Assembly: GCF_015752315.1 (NCBI RefSeq)
Contig: NZ_JADOVJ010000001.1
Span: forward strand, 3,092,501 to 3,156,500
Reading direction: 5' to 3'
Origin: Nocardioides luteus
GTDB lineage: Bacteria; Actinomycetota; Actinomycetes; Propionibacteriales; Nocardioidaceae
DNA length: 64,000 bases
A model generated the notes under the pieces. The model saw nothing but the letters and a program-made list of their open reading frames with translations. It ran no database searches and was not told the DNA's origin. A program made the translations under genes and the position numbers. This document shows, piece after piece, positions 51,882 through 60,039 of the stretch; positions within the stretch are counted from its first letter, which is position 1, and every line of letters begins with the position of its first letter.

Positions 51882-52416
51882 CCTGGGTGTCCTCAGCAGG
51901 CTCAGCCGGCTCAGCCGGCTCGTCGGGGCGTCCCGGCCGGTAGGTGGCGGCGAGGAGGAGGGCGGTGCCGAGCACACCGGCACCGAGCGCCACCGCGCCT
52001 CCGACCCAGCCGTCGTAGACGATGCCGAGGGCGGAGTCGAGCGAGATCGTCCCGGGCCCGGTGACACCGAGCACGACCGCGACGACGGCCAGGATCATGA
52101 CGTACTCCCAGCCCTCCTTGAAGACGAAGAACCCGTTGGGACGGTGCGCGAGCAGGGCGGCGACCAGCATCACCCCGACCACGCCGGCCGCGGCCAGGGG
52201 CGTGACCAGCCCCAGGATCAGCAGCACGCCGGCGCCGATCTCGGTCACCACGCTGGCCCACGCCTGAAGCGTGCCGTGGCGCAGGCCCAGACTCTCGAAC
52301 CAGCCGGCGGTGCCGGCGATCTTGCCGCCACCGCGCCAGTGGTTGACGCCGTGGGCGATCATCGTGCCGCCCACCGCCAGACGGAGCAGCATCAGGGCCA
52401 GATCGACGGGGTCCAT
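51877..52416 (-). CDS. DoxX-family membrane protein
   Basis: This 179-residue protein with four hydrophobic segments has the DoxX pattern: LALMLLRLAVGGTMIAHGVNH at the N-terminus, then LQAWASVVTEIGAGVLLILG and later helices. DoxX proteins are small membrane partners in thiosulfate/quinone oxidation or redox stress complexes; no specific role can be assigned here. The C-terminus has a repetitive Pro-Ala-Glu tail (PAEPAEPAED) encoded by a 9-bp repeat. The ATG at 52416 is preceded by GAGGAA. Before the insertion sequence arrived, its stop would have overlapped the nhaA stop in one CTAG. Confidence 0.85.
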   Translation of the reverse strand: MDPVDLALMLLRLAVGGTMIAHGVNHWRGGGKIAGTAGWFESLGLRHGTLQAWASVVTEIGAGVLLILGLVTPLAAAGVVGVMLVAALLAHRPNGFFVFKEGWEYVMILAVVAVVLGVTGPGTISLDSALGIVYDGWVGGAVALGAGVLGTALLLAATYRPGRPDEPAEPAEPAEDTQA

Positions 52417-52507
52417 CACAAGGTTCCTCGCTGTTATGGGGAGTGGTCGGCCCAGCCTAGGAGGAGGCCGGGCACGATGCACGGAGGGACGCCGTAGGCT
52501 CTCCCGA

Positions 52508-53374
52508 ATGCTGCTGCTCGGAGTCACCCTCGCGCTGGGCTCGGCGGTCGCCCACGCCGCCTGGAACACGGCGTCGAAGACCATCGCTCCGGCGGGACGG
52601 CCGGCGCTGTGGGCGGTCGCGATCGTGGAGAGCTGCCTGGTGGTCACGGTCACCGCGGTGGTGATGATCGTGCGCGGCCACGGCATCACGGTGACCTGGG
52701 AGCTCCTGCTGCTCTCGCTCGGCAGCACCGCGATGCACGCGCTGACCATGGGCCTGGTCCAGGTGGCCTACCAGGACTTCGACGTCAGTCAGATCTACCC
52801 GCTCTCCCGCGGTCTCGCGCCGGTGGTCGTGGCGATCACCGGCATGGTGGTGCTCGGGCAGTGGCTGAGCTGGGCGCAGTGGGGCGGCGTACTCCTGATG
52901 GCGGCGGCGGTCGGGGCACTGCTCTTCGAGACGGTCCGCACCAAGGGCTCGCTCCAGGCCAAGCCGCTGCTGTGGTCGGCGTGCATCGCCGCCTCGATCG
53001 CCGGCTACACGACCTACGACGGCTGGGTGGTCGTCGAGCGTGGCCTCGACCCGATCGCCTACTACGCCGTCGGCACGGTGGTCCAGGTGGTGCTGTGGAG
53101 CGTGGTCGTGCGGGGCAGGTACGCCGAGGGGCTGCGCCAGCTCCGGATCCACGCGCGGACCGTGGCCGTGCTCGCCGTCCTGGTCCCCACCTCCTACGTC
53201 CTCAGCCTCTACGCCACGCTGCACGCCCCGGTCTCGCTGGTCGCCGCCGTGCGCAGCTCGAGCCTGATCTGGGTCGCGCTCTCGGCGGCCCTGATCCTGC
53301 GCGAGCCGATCGGGAGGGTACGCGTCGCCGCGACGATCCTCGCGGCGGCGGCCGTGGTCACGATGGTGGTGTGA
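52508..53374 (+). CDS. EamA/DMT-family transporter
   Basis: The 288-residue membrane protein has about ten hydrophobic segments in two EamA repeats (about residues 2-140 and 150-288). Conserved features include HAAWNTASKTIAP in the first helix and VAAVRSSSLIWVALSAALILREPIG near the C-terminus. The drug/metabolite transporter superfamily exports amino acids, amines or other small metabolites; the substrate is unknown. It starts 91 bp from the divergent DoxX gene and overlaps the small membrane protein gene at 53358 by 17 bp (convergent). Confidence 0.9.
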   Translation: MLLLGVTLALGSAVAHAAWNTASKTIAPAGRPALWAVAIVESCLVVTVTAVVMIVRGHGITVTWELLLLSLGSTAMHALTMGLVQVAYQDFDVSQIYPLSRGLAPVVVAITGMVVLGQWLSWAQWGGVLLMAAAVGALLFETVRTKGSLQAKPLLWSACIAASIAGYTTYDGWVVVERGLDPIAYYAVGTVVQVVLWSVVVRGRYAEGLRQLRIHARTVAVLAVLVPTSYVLSLYATLHAPVSLVAAVRSSSLIWVALSAALILREPIGRVRVAATILAAAAVVTMVV

Positions 53375-53633
53375 GGCTCGGCTGCGCGCGGAGCGCGGGG
53401 CGGGCGATGGCGACGTAGAGGAGCGCCCCCAGCCAGCCGAGGAAGATCATCAGCAGGACGTAGAGGATCTTGCTCTGGCCGGCCGCCGACCAGACGCTGT
53501 CGGGCGTTCGGAGGGCCTGGATCAGCATCAGCAGCCACCACACGGTGATCGCGAGACCGATCAGCGGCAGGACGACACCACCGATCAAGACCAACCATTC
53601 GGCTCCGACCGGCATGCCGATCATCGGTGTCAT
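53358..53633 (-). CDS. Small membrane protein, PLDc_N-like
   Basis: The 91-residue protein has two to three hydrophobic segments (AEWLVLIGGVVLPLIGLAI, VWWLLMLIQAL, KILYVLLMIFLGWLGALLY). The second half resembles the phospholipase D N-terminal-like (PLDc_N) domain found alone in many small actinobacterial membrane proteins. Its ATG at 53633 overlaps the stop of the upstream TetR gene by 4 bp, so it is co-translated with that regulator. No function is assigned. Confidence 0.78.
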   Translation of the reverse strand: MTPMIGMPVGAEWLVLIGGVVLPLIGLAITVWWLLMLIQALRTPDSVWSAAGQSKILYVLLMIFLGWLGALLYVAIARPALRAQPSLTPPS

Positions 53634-54271
53634 CGCATCGCTCCTGGTTGGGTGAGCAGCATCGGCATCAGCCCGATCACCTGGGCCCGCAGGTCCGCCA
53701 GGGCGCCGTCGCGACCGTTGAGGTAGCCCAGCAGTGCCTGCTGGAAGATGCCGTCGAACATCCCGTAGGCCACCGGCGCGGCGATCGCGGGCTCGGAGCC
53801 GGCGAGCGAGGCGTAGCGGTCCACGATCCGCGCGATCATGTCCTCCAGGCTCTGGTCGATCTGGGTGACCGCCTCGCGCAGGCTCTCCTCGAACATCGAC
53901 TGCGAGCGCAGGTCGTACCAGAGCCGGTGCATCGCGGCCTCCTCGACGATCGTCTCGACGAGCTTGTCGCCGAACCGCTCGGCGAGGTCGTCGGGCGAGG
54001 TCGCCTCGGCCACCACGCCGTCGTAGCGGTGGACGCAGGTCTCCTTGTAGTAGCGCACGCAGTAGACGATCAGCTCGAGCTTGTCGTTGAAGTAGTAGTG
54101 CACGACGCCGTGGCTGAACTCGGAGTTGTTGGCGATCTCGCGCAGGCTGGCCCGCGCGTAGCCCAGCTCCCCCAACGTACGCAGCGCGGACTCGGCGAGC
54201 GCCTTGCGGCGTTCGTCGTGCTTGTCGGCGGGCGTGCGGCGCGACGCCTTCGGAGCGGCGACCTGGGTCAT
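53630..54271 (-). CDS. TetR-family transcriptional regulator (BetI-like)
   Basis: The 213-residue repressor has an N-terminal helix-turn-helix (ALRTLGELGYARASLREIANNSEFSHGVVHYYFNDKLELI, from about residue 30) and a C-terminal helical domain with SLREAVTQIDQSLEDMIARIVDRYA. The start at 54271 is preferred; an ATG at 54355 would run through the operator-like repeats. It is divergent from the SDR / ligase operon with 149 bp between, a typical repressor-target pair. The inverted GTCAAG/CTTGAC repeats in between are the probable binding site. Confidence 0.91.
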   Translation of the reverse strand: MTQVAAPKASRRTPADKHDERRKALAESALRTLGELGYARASLREIANNSEFSHGVVHYYFNDKLELIVYCVRYYKETCVHRYDGVVAEATSPDDLAERFGDKLVETIVEEAAMHRLWYDLRSQSMFEESLREAVTQIDQSLEDMIARIVDRYASLAGSEPAIAAPVAYGMFDGIFQQALLGYLNGRDGALADLRAQVIGLMPMLLTQPGAMR

Positions 54272-54335
54272 GGGCCGCAACGATACCCCCTCTCGCACGT
54301 CTCCCGGTGCCACCTGAACCATTTTCTGGTCAATC

Positions 54336-54363
54336 GTCAAGAAAACTCTTGACACTCGTCAAG
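54336..54363. promoter_or_regulatory. GTCAAG-N6-CTTGAC-N4-GTCAAG operator candidate
   Basis: Three alternating 6-bp elements lie at 54336-54341, 54348-54353 and 54358-54363. The middle one includes TTGACA (54349-54354), a good -35 for the SDR operon. A TetR protein bound here would occlude that promoter. Confidence 0.5.
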
Positions 54364-54376
54364 ATTCGCGATTGCC

Positions 54377-54392
54377 TGTGATCCCGATCACA
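54377..54392. promoter_or_regulatory. Perfect CRP/GlxR-type box TGTGA-N6-TCACA
   Basis: TGTGATCCCGATCACA matches the CRP-family consensus at every fixed position. It lies 28 bp upstream of the SDR start and downstream of the -35-like TTGACA, a position where a CRP-type protein would more likely repress than activate, unless another promoter is used. Confidence 0.6.
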
Positions 54393-54420
54393 GCGCATCA
54401 CAGCGACGAAGGAGTCACAG

Positions 54421-55203
54421 ATGACCGATCTGAGCGGACGCACAGCACTCGTCACCGGCGGAGCCCAAGGCCTGGGCGAGGGGATGGCCCGCACGCTGGC
54501 CGCCGCCGGCGCCAAGGTCGCCGTCGCAGACGTGAAGGACGACCAGGGCGCGAAGGTGGCCGAGTCCATCGGCGGCACCTTCGTGCGCCTCGACGTCACC
54601 GACGACGCCTCCTGGGAGGCGGGCGTCGCCGCAGCCGTCGACGGCCTCGGCGGGCTCGACATCCTGGTCAACAACGCCGGCGTGGAGATCACCAGCCTCG
54701 TCACCGAGCTCGACCCCGCCGACATCAAGAAGATGCTCGAGGTCAACGTGCTCGGCACGGCCCTCGGCCTCAAGCACGGCCTTCGGACGATGCGGCCCGA
54801 CGGCGCTGCCGGCAACGGCGGCGTGATCGTCAACGTCGCCTCGGTCGCCGCCACCATCGCCTTCCCCGGCATCTCGGTCTACTCGGCCACCAAGAGCGCC
54901 GTCGACCGGCTGACCCGGGTGGCCGCGATGGAGAGCGGAAAGCTCGGCTACGGCGTACGCGTCAACTGCATCTACCCCGGCCTCGTCCCCACCGAGATGG
55001 GCGCCGGACTGGCCAACGACGTGGCGCAGCTGGGTCTGTTCGAGTCTCCGGAAGCCGCCGTGGGCGGCGTCGTCGAGCTGACCCCGTCGGGCCGGCTCGG
55101 CACGGTCGAGGACATGGCCGACGCGGTCGTCTTCCTCGCCTCCGACCAGGCGAGGTTCATCAACGGAGTCGGCCTGCCGGTCGACGGTGGAATGGGGATG
55201 TGA
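54421..55203 (+). CDS. SDR-family oxidoreductase
   Basis: The 260-residue short-chain dehydrogenase has a cofactor-binding TGGAQGLGEG, an Asp at the end of strand 2 (VAVADVKDD), which indicates NAD(H) preference, NNAG, the catalytic Ser in VASVAATIA and Tyr-Lys in YSATK. GAAGGAG precedes the ATG. It is first of an operon with a saccharopine-dehydrogenase-like protein and an acyl-CoA ligase, probably a catabolic route for a hydroxylated carboxylic acid, terpenoid or steroid-like compound. Substrate unknown. Confidence 0.93.
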   Translation: MTDLSGRTALVTGGAQGLGEGMARTLAAAGAKVAVADVKDDQGAKVAESIGGTFVRLDVTDDASWEAGVAAAVDGLGGLDILVNNAGVEITSLVTELDPADIKKMLEVNVLGTALGLKHGLRTMRPDGAAGNGGVIVNVASVAATIAFPGISVYSATKSAVDRLTRVAAMESGKLGYGVRVNCIYPGLVPTEMGAGLANDVAQLGLFESPEAAVGGVVELTPSGRLGTVEDMADAVVFLASDQARFINGVGLPVDGGMGM

Positions 55204-55205
55204 CC

Positions 55206-56339
55206 ATGAGTGACAACAAGCCCGTCGTCGTCTACGGCGCCTCCGGCTACACCGGCCGGCTGGTCTGTGAATACCTGCGCGAGCTCGGCGTGCCGTTCGT
55301 GGCCGCCGGCCGCTCGAAGGACAAGCTGGTCGACTCGATGACCTCCCACGTCCCCGGCATCGAGACCGCCGACTACGAGATCGCCGAGGTCGAGCACACC
55401 GTCGAGGCGCTCACCGAGCTGCTCACCGGCGCGCGCGTCGTCCTCAACACCGTCGGCCCGTTCTCCCAGTACGGCCCCGAGGTCGTCGAGGCCGCCCTGG
55501 CCGCCGGTGTCCACTACACCGACACCACCGGCGAGCAGGACTGGCTGATCACCTGCGACGAGAAGTACGGCGCCGACTACGCGGAGAAGGGGCTGCTGCT
55601 CGCGCCGGGCATCGCGCAGATGTACACCACCGGCGAGATCGCCGCCGAGATCTGCCTCGAGCAGCCCGGCCTCGACACCCTCGACATCGCGGTCTTCTGG
55701 GGCGGCTCCCCCACGATCGCCTCGACCCGCACGATTCTGGTCAACGCGGCCACCTCGAAGGCGCACTACCTGGAGCAGAACGCGTACGTCGAGTTCGACC
55801 CGACCGCAGGCCTGGTCCCGCTCGTGGTGCCGGGCCAGCACGAGCTCGCGCTCTCGCTGCCGTGGGGCGGCACCTCCCACCCGGTCTGGTACCGGCGCGA
55901 CCCGAAGGTGGCCAACTGCAAGGCGCAGGGCGGGGTCTTCAACGCCGCCCTGATGAACGGGGTGCCGCAGATCGTCGCGGGCGCGCTGGAGGCGACCAAG
56001 GACATGGACCCCGAGCAGCGCGACGAGGCGCTGACCGCCACGGCGGCCCAGGTCATGAACCAGATGCCGCCGCGCGAGAACCCGCGGCTCAACAAGTCGC
56101 TCGACTCGGTGCACGCCTCCGGCCCGCTCGGCCGCGCGCACTGCGTCATCCACGGCAACCAGAACTACAAGCAGACCGGGCTGCTGCAGGCGTACGTCGC
56201 CTACTCGCTGCTGCAGCAGCCGCCTCGACGGGTCGGGTTCGCCTCCGGCTGCCAGGCGTTCGGCCACCGCGAGCTCCTCGGCCAGCTGCAGGCCTTCGGG
56301 CTGGTCTCGGAGCCGGTCGTGACCCGGCAGCGCGGCTGA
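55206..56339 (+). CDS. Saccharopine dehydrogenase-like NADP-binding protein
   Basis: The 377-residue protein has an N-terminal Rossmann domain (VVVYGASGYTGRLVCEYL, GRSKDKL) of the saccharopine dehydrogenase / trans-acting enoyl reductase group and a C-terminal domain with NPRLNKSLDSVHASGPLG. It lacks features of true lysine-pathway saccharopine dehydrogenases; related proteins act as enoyl reductases in lipid assembly. The start is 2 bp after the SDR stop and 10 bp separate its stop from the ligase, so the three are one transcript. Exact reaction unknown. Confidence 0.82.
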   Translation: MSDNKPVVVYGASGYTGRLVCEYLRELGVPFVAAGRSKDKLVDSMTSHVPGIETADYEIAEVEHTVEALTELLTGARVVLNTVGPFSQYGPEVVEAALAAGVHYTDTTGEQDWLITCDEKYGADYAEKGLLLAPGIAQMYTTGEIAAEICLEQPGLDTLDIAVFWGGSPTIASTRTILVNAATSKAHYLEQNAYVEFDPTAGLVPLVVPGQHELALSLPWGGTSHPVWYRRDPKVANCKAQGGVFNAALMNGVPQIVAGALEATKDMDPEQRDEALTATAAQVMNQMPPRENPRLNKSLDSVHASGPLGRAHCVIHGNQNYKQTGLLQAYVAYSLLQQPPRRVGFASGCQAFGHRELLGQLQAFGLVSEPVVTRQRG

Positions 56340-56349
56340 AGGGGCGTCG

Positions 56350-57888
56350 ATGCGGCTCGTCGACTACCTGGACAAGGGTGCCTCGCTGGGAGGCGACGCG
56401 CCCTGTCTCGTCTGCGGCGAGGACACCTGGACGTACGCCGAGGTCGTCGATCTCTCGGTACGCGTCGCCGCGGGCCTGCAGGCCCGCGGCGTCGCGCCCG
56501 GGGCGAAGGTCGCCATCCTCTCGGCCAACGACCCGGTCGCCTTCGCCTCCGTCTTCGGGATCAGCCGCGCCGGGGGCGTCTGGTGCCCGATCAACCCGCG
56601 CAGCGAGGCGGCGGAGAACCGGGAGCTCCTCGACCTGTTCGGCTGCTCGGTCCTGATCTTCCAGTCGGCCTTCGCCGGCCTCGTCGACCAGATCCGTGGC
56701 GACCTCCCCGAGCTGACCACCCTGGTCTGCCTCGACGCGACCCACGACTGGGCGATCGGCTGGGACGACTTCCTCGGCTCCCCCGACGGGTTCGAGCCCG
56801 TCGAGGTCGAGGACGACCTGGCCATGGTCGTCGGCACCGGCGGGACCACGGGGCGGCCCAAGGGCGTGATGCTCACCGGCACCAACCTGGAGACGATGAC
56901 GGCGATCACGCTGATGGCCTATCCGTGGCCGGCCGCACCGACCCGTCCGACCTACCTCGCGCTCGCACCGCTCACCCACGCCGCCGGGGTGCTCTGCTTC
57001 CCGGTGCTGTGCCTGGGCGGGACGATCGTGGTGATGCGTACGCCGGACGTGGGCGCGTTCCTCGAGCACATCGAGCGTCACCACGTCACCCACACGTTCC
57101 TGCCACCGACGCTGATCTACCTGGTGCTGGACCATCCAGCGCTGGCCTCGACCGATCTGAGGTCGCTGCGCTGCTTCTGGTACGGCGCGGCGCCGATGTC
57201 GGCGACGCGCCTGGAGGAGGCGCTGACCCGGATCGGTCCGGTGATGGCGCAGCTGTTCGGGCAGACCGAGGCGCCGATGATGATCGCGACCATGTCGCCC
57301 GCGGACCACTTCCACGCCGACGGGACGGTCGCCACCGAGCGCCTCTCCTCGGCCGGTCGTCCGGCGCCGCTGGTGACCGTCTCGATCATGGACGAGCGCG
57401 GCACGCTGCTCGGCTCCGGGGAGCGGGGCGAGATCGTCGTACGCAGCTCCCTGGTCATGCGCGGCTACCTCGACAACCCCGACGCCACCGCCGAGGCGAG
57501 CGCCCACGGCTGGCACCACACCGGCGACATCGGGTTCCTCGACGAGCACGGCTTCCTGCACATCGTCGACCGCGCCAAGGACATGGTGATCACCGGTGGT
57601 TTCAACGTCTACTCCACCGAGGTCGAGCAGGCGCTGATGACGCATCCCGCGATCGCCGACTGTGCGGTGGTCGGGCTGCCCGACGAGAAGTGGGGCGAGC
57701 GCGTCACCGCCGTCGTTCTCCCCCGGCCCGGTGCCGAGGTCGACGTCGCCGAGCTGAAGGCGTACGTCAAGGAGCGCATCGGCGCGGTCAAGACCCCCAA
57801 GCAGATCGAGGTCTGGCCGGACCTGCCCCGCTCGAAGGTCGGCAAGGTCCTCAAGACCGAGATCAAGAAGAGCCTGACTCGGCCGTGA
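56350..57888 (+). CDS. Acyl-CoA ligase (AMP-dependent synthetase, ANL superfamily)
   Basis: The 512-residue enzyme activates a carboxylic acid to its CoA thioester through an acyl-AMP. The P-loop is GTGGTTGRPKGVML (usual TSGTTG partly changed), motif A5 is YGAAPMSATRL and LFGQTE, A7 is WHHTGDIG, and the core Lys region near the C-terminus is LPRSKVGKVLK. It fits long-chain or aryl fatty acid ligases of the FadD-like group. GAAGGGG lies close upstream of the ATG. It ends the SDR operon and would feed the acid made there into beta-oxidation. Substrate unknown. Confidence 0.92.
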   Translation: MRLVDYLDKGASLGGDAPCLVCGEDTWTYAEVVDLSVRVAAGLQARGVAPGAKVAILSANDPVAFASVFGISRAGGVWCPINPRSEAAENRELLDLFGCSVLIFQSAFAGLVDQIRGDLPELTTLVCLDATHDWAIGWDDFLGSPDGFEPVEVEDDLAMVVGTGGTTGRPKGVMLTGTNLETMTAITLMAYPWPAAPTRPTYLALAPLTHAAGVLCFPVLCLGGTIVVMRTPDVGAFLEHIERHHVTHTFLPPTLIYLVLDHPALASTDLRSLRCFWYGAAPMSATRLEEALTRIGPVMAQLFGQTEAPMMIATMSPADHFHADGTVATERLSSAGRPAPLVTVSIMDERGTLLGSGERGEIVVRSSLVMRGYLDNPDATAEASAHGWHHTGDIGFLDEHGFLHIVDRAKDMVITGGFNVYSTEVEQALMTHPAIADCAVVGLPDEKWGERVTAVVLPRPGAEVDVAELKAYVKERIGAVKTPKQIEVWPDLPRSKVGKVLKTEIKKSLTRP

Positions 57889-57891
57889 ATC

Positions 57892-58401
57892 TCAGGCCTC
57901 CGGGAACGCGCCAGGATCCGCGGCGTACGCCACCATCCAGGTCGGCTCGATGGTGGCGTAGACGACGCCGGGTCCCTCCCAGGTCTGCGGGTCGGAGCCG
58001 TAGTACTCGGTGAAGTAGGTGTTGTGGGCCTCGAACTCGGGTCCCTCGGAGACCACGTGCGCCTGTCCATGGGTGAAGACGCCGATGCGCTCGCCGTCGA
58101 CGTGGGTGGCGCTGACCGCCGGCCGGGCGAGCATGTGCTTGGCCTTGACCGCGGTGGGCGAGGTACCGAACAGCCAGCGCCCGTGGACGAAGTGGCCGTC
58201 GACGCAGCTCGTCCGCGGTTCGCCGCGAGCGGTGACGGTGGCCAGCACCAGCACCTTCATGCCCGTCAGCTCGGTGACGAGCTGACGGGCGTTCAGGCGC
58301 TGCTTGTCGGTGACGATGCCGGTCAGGTGGCCGCTCGCGCGGCCGATCGAGGCGTCCAGGAGGCGTTGCAGGTCGGCGATCTCTTCATCTGTCTCGTGCA
58401 C
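57892..58401 (-). CDS. PPOX/FMN-binding split-barrel protein
   Basis: This 169-residue pyridoxamine 5'-phosphate oxidase-like split barrel has LVLATVTARGEPRTSCVDGHFV, which is the typical first strands and FMN/F420-binding turn, and LFGTSPTAVKAKHMLARPAVSATHVDG. Such proteins bind FMN, F420 or haem and often reduce or bind redox cofactors; none can be chosen here. An N-terminal helix of about 25 residues is present. The GTG start at 58401 is used. Its stop is 3 bp from the convergent ligase gene. Confidence 0.82.
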   Translation of the reverse strand: MHETDEEIADLQRLLDASIGRASGHLTGIVTDKQRLNARQLVTELTGMKVLVLATVTARGEPRTSCVDGHFVHGRWLFGTSPTAVKAKHMLARPAVSATHVDGERIGVFTHGQAHVVSEGPEFEAHNTYFTEYYGSDPQTWEGPGVVYATIEPTWMVAYAADPGAFPEA

Positions 58402-58450
58402 ACGAGGAGTCTCACACCGAGCGCCCTGGGACCGCTTGACCGTTCTTGCG

Positions 58451-58840
58451 CTAGCTGATCGCGGTGACGATCTCGGGCGGGATGGCGGTGGTGCCCGAGC
58501 CGTCGGTCGCGACGATCACGTAGACGACCGACACGGCGCAGGCCACCTCCTCGCCCCGGCGGAACTCGAACTCGAGCGTGAAGCTCTTGGTGCCGATCCG
58601 GGTGGTCCGCACCGGCACCTGGACTCGGTCGCCGAAGCCGATCCCGACCTTCCAGTCGAGGTCGGCGTGGGCGAGGTGGGCGTCGACCCCCAGCTCCTTC
58701 CAGCGGGAGTAGGGCACCCCGCGGGCGTCGATGAAATGGTTCATCGCCTCGTCGACGTAGCCGAGGTACCAGCTGTTGAACATCACCCCCTGCATGTCGA
58801 CCTCGAAGTAGCGGGGCGTGAACTCGTAGACCGTCGTCAC
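58451..58840 (-). CDS. Acyl-CoA thioesterase, 4-hydroxybenzoyl-CoA type hot-dog fold
   Basis: The 129-residue hot-dog thioesterase starts with TPRYFEVDMQGVMFNSWYLGYVDEA, where the Asp of EVDMQGVMFN is the catalytic residue of the 4-hydroxybenzoyl-CoA thioesterase / YbgC group. The GTG at 58840 overlaps the fumarylacetoacetase stop by 4 bp. It is the last gene of the homogentisate operon and may hydrolyse aryl-CoA or acyl-CoA side products. Confidence 0.88.
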   Translation of the reverse strand: MTTVYEFTPRYFEVDMQGVMFNSWYLGYVDEAMNHFIDARGVPYSRWKELGVDAHLAHADLDWKVGIGFGDRVQVPVRTTRIGTKSFTLEFEFRRGEEVACAVSVVYVIVATDGSGTTAIPPEIVTAIS

Positions 58841-60039
58841 CGGCGGTCCTTCGCGGGCAGGATCCGGCCGGTGACCTCGCCGAGGGCGATCCGGCCGCCG
58901 CCGGCCGCCGGCGCGGTGGCGGTGATGGTGACCTCGTCGCCGTCCTCCAGGAACGTACGCACCGACCCGTCGTCGAGCTTGAACGGCTCGGCCCCCGACC
59001 AGCTGAGCTCGAGGAACGAGCCGCGCTGGCCCGGCTCGGGCCCGCTGATCGTGCCGCTGGCGAACAGGTCGCCGACGCGCAGCGAGGCGCCGTTGGCGGT
59101 CATGTGCGCGAGCATCTGCGGGGCGGTCCAGTACATCGCGGCGTAGGGCGGCTCGGCCACCAGCGTCCCGTTGAGCCGCACCTCGAGGGCGAGGTCGAGG
59201 CCCCAGGGGTCCAGCGTCGAGTCGTCCAGGTAGCCGGTCAGCGGAACGTCCCGTGCCGGCGGGCTCACCCGGGCCGCCTCGAGTGCTGCCAGCGGGAGCA
59301 CCCACGGCGAGATCGAGGTCGCGAACGACTTGCCGAGGAACGGGCCCAGCGGGACGTACTCCCAGGCCTGGATGTCGCGCGCCGACCAGTCGTTGAGGAG
59401 CGTGATCCCGAAGATGTGGCCGGCGGCCTCGCGGAGCGGGACCGGGGTGCCCCGGTCGGAGCCCACGCCCACCACGAACCCCAGCTCGGCCTCGATGTCG
59501 AGCCGGATCGAGGGGCCGTCGACGATCCCGTCGGGGGTCTTGCGCAGCCCGGTCGGCCGGACGACGTCGGTGCCGGAGACGACCACGGTGCCGGAGCGGC
59601 CGTGGTAGCCGATCGGCAGGTGCTTCCAGTTGGGGGTCAGCGGCTCGGAGTCGGGGCGGAACATCTTCCCGACGTTGGACGCGTGGTGCTCGGAGGCGTA
59701 GAAGTCGACGTAGTCGGCGACCGTGAACGGCAGCAGCAGGTCGGCCTCCTCGATCGGCACCAGGTGCGGGCGCACCACGGCCTCGCTCCCGGGGTCGCTG
59801 AGCAGCCGGGTCACCTCCGCACGCACCCGCGCCCATGCCTCCGGGCCGGCCGCGAGCAGGCCGTCGAGCCCGCCCGCGCACACGTCGGCGAGACCCTCGG
59901 CCGACGCCGCGACGTCGAGCACGAGGTCACCGATCCGCACCCCGAGTCGCGGGGTCGGATCTGCGGCGGTGCGGAAGGTGGCGTACGGAAGCGCCTCGAG
60001 GCCGAACAGACTGTCACCGATGTCCAGCCACGACGTCAC
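58837..60039 (-). CDS. fahA: Fumarylacetoacetase
   Basis: The 400-residue enzyme hydrolyses fumarylacetoacetate to fumarate and acetoacetate, the last step of tyrosine/homogentisate breakdown. Family motifs: VADYVDFYASEHHASNVGKMFRP (active-site Asp and His), LPIGYHGRSGTVVVSG, metal-binding DIEAELGFVVG and NDWSARDIQ. The N-terminal SH3-like domain is present, and the length is normal for the full enzyme. The GTG start at 60039 overlaps hmgA by 4 bp. No maleylacetoacetate isomerase gene lies next to it, so isomerisation is encoded elsewhere or done by a glutathione/mycothiol-independent route. Confidence 0.96.
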   Translation of the reverse strand: MTSWLDIGDSLFGLEALPYATFRTAADPTPRLGVRIGDLVLDVAASAEGLADVCAGGLDGLLAAGPEAWARVRAEVTRLLSDPGSEAVVRPHLVPIEEADLLLPFTVADYVDFYASEHHASNVGKMFRPDSEPLTPNWKHLPIGYHGRSGTVVVSGTDVVRPTGLRKTPDGIVDGPSIRLDIEAELGFVVGVGSDRGTPVPLREAAGHIFGITLLNDWSARDIQAWEYVPLGPFLGKSFATSISPWVLPLAALEAARVSPPARDVPLTGYLDDSTLDPWGLDLALEVRLNGTLVAEPPYAAMYWTAPQMLAHMTANGASLRVGDLFASGTISGPEPGQRGSFLELSWSGAEPFKLDDGSVRTFLEDGDEVTITATAPAAGGGRIALGEVTGRILPAKDRR

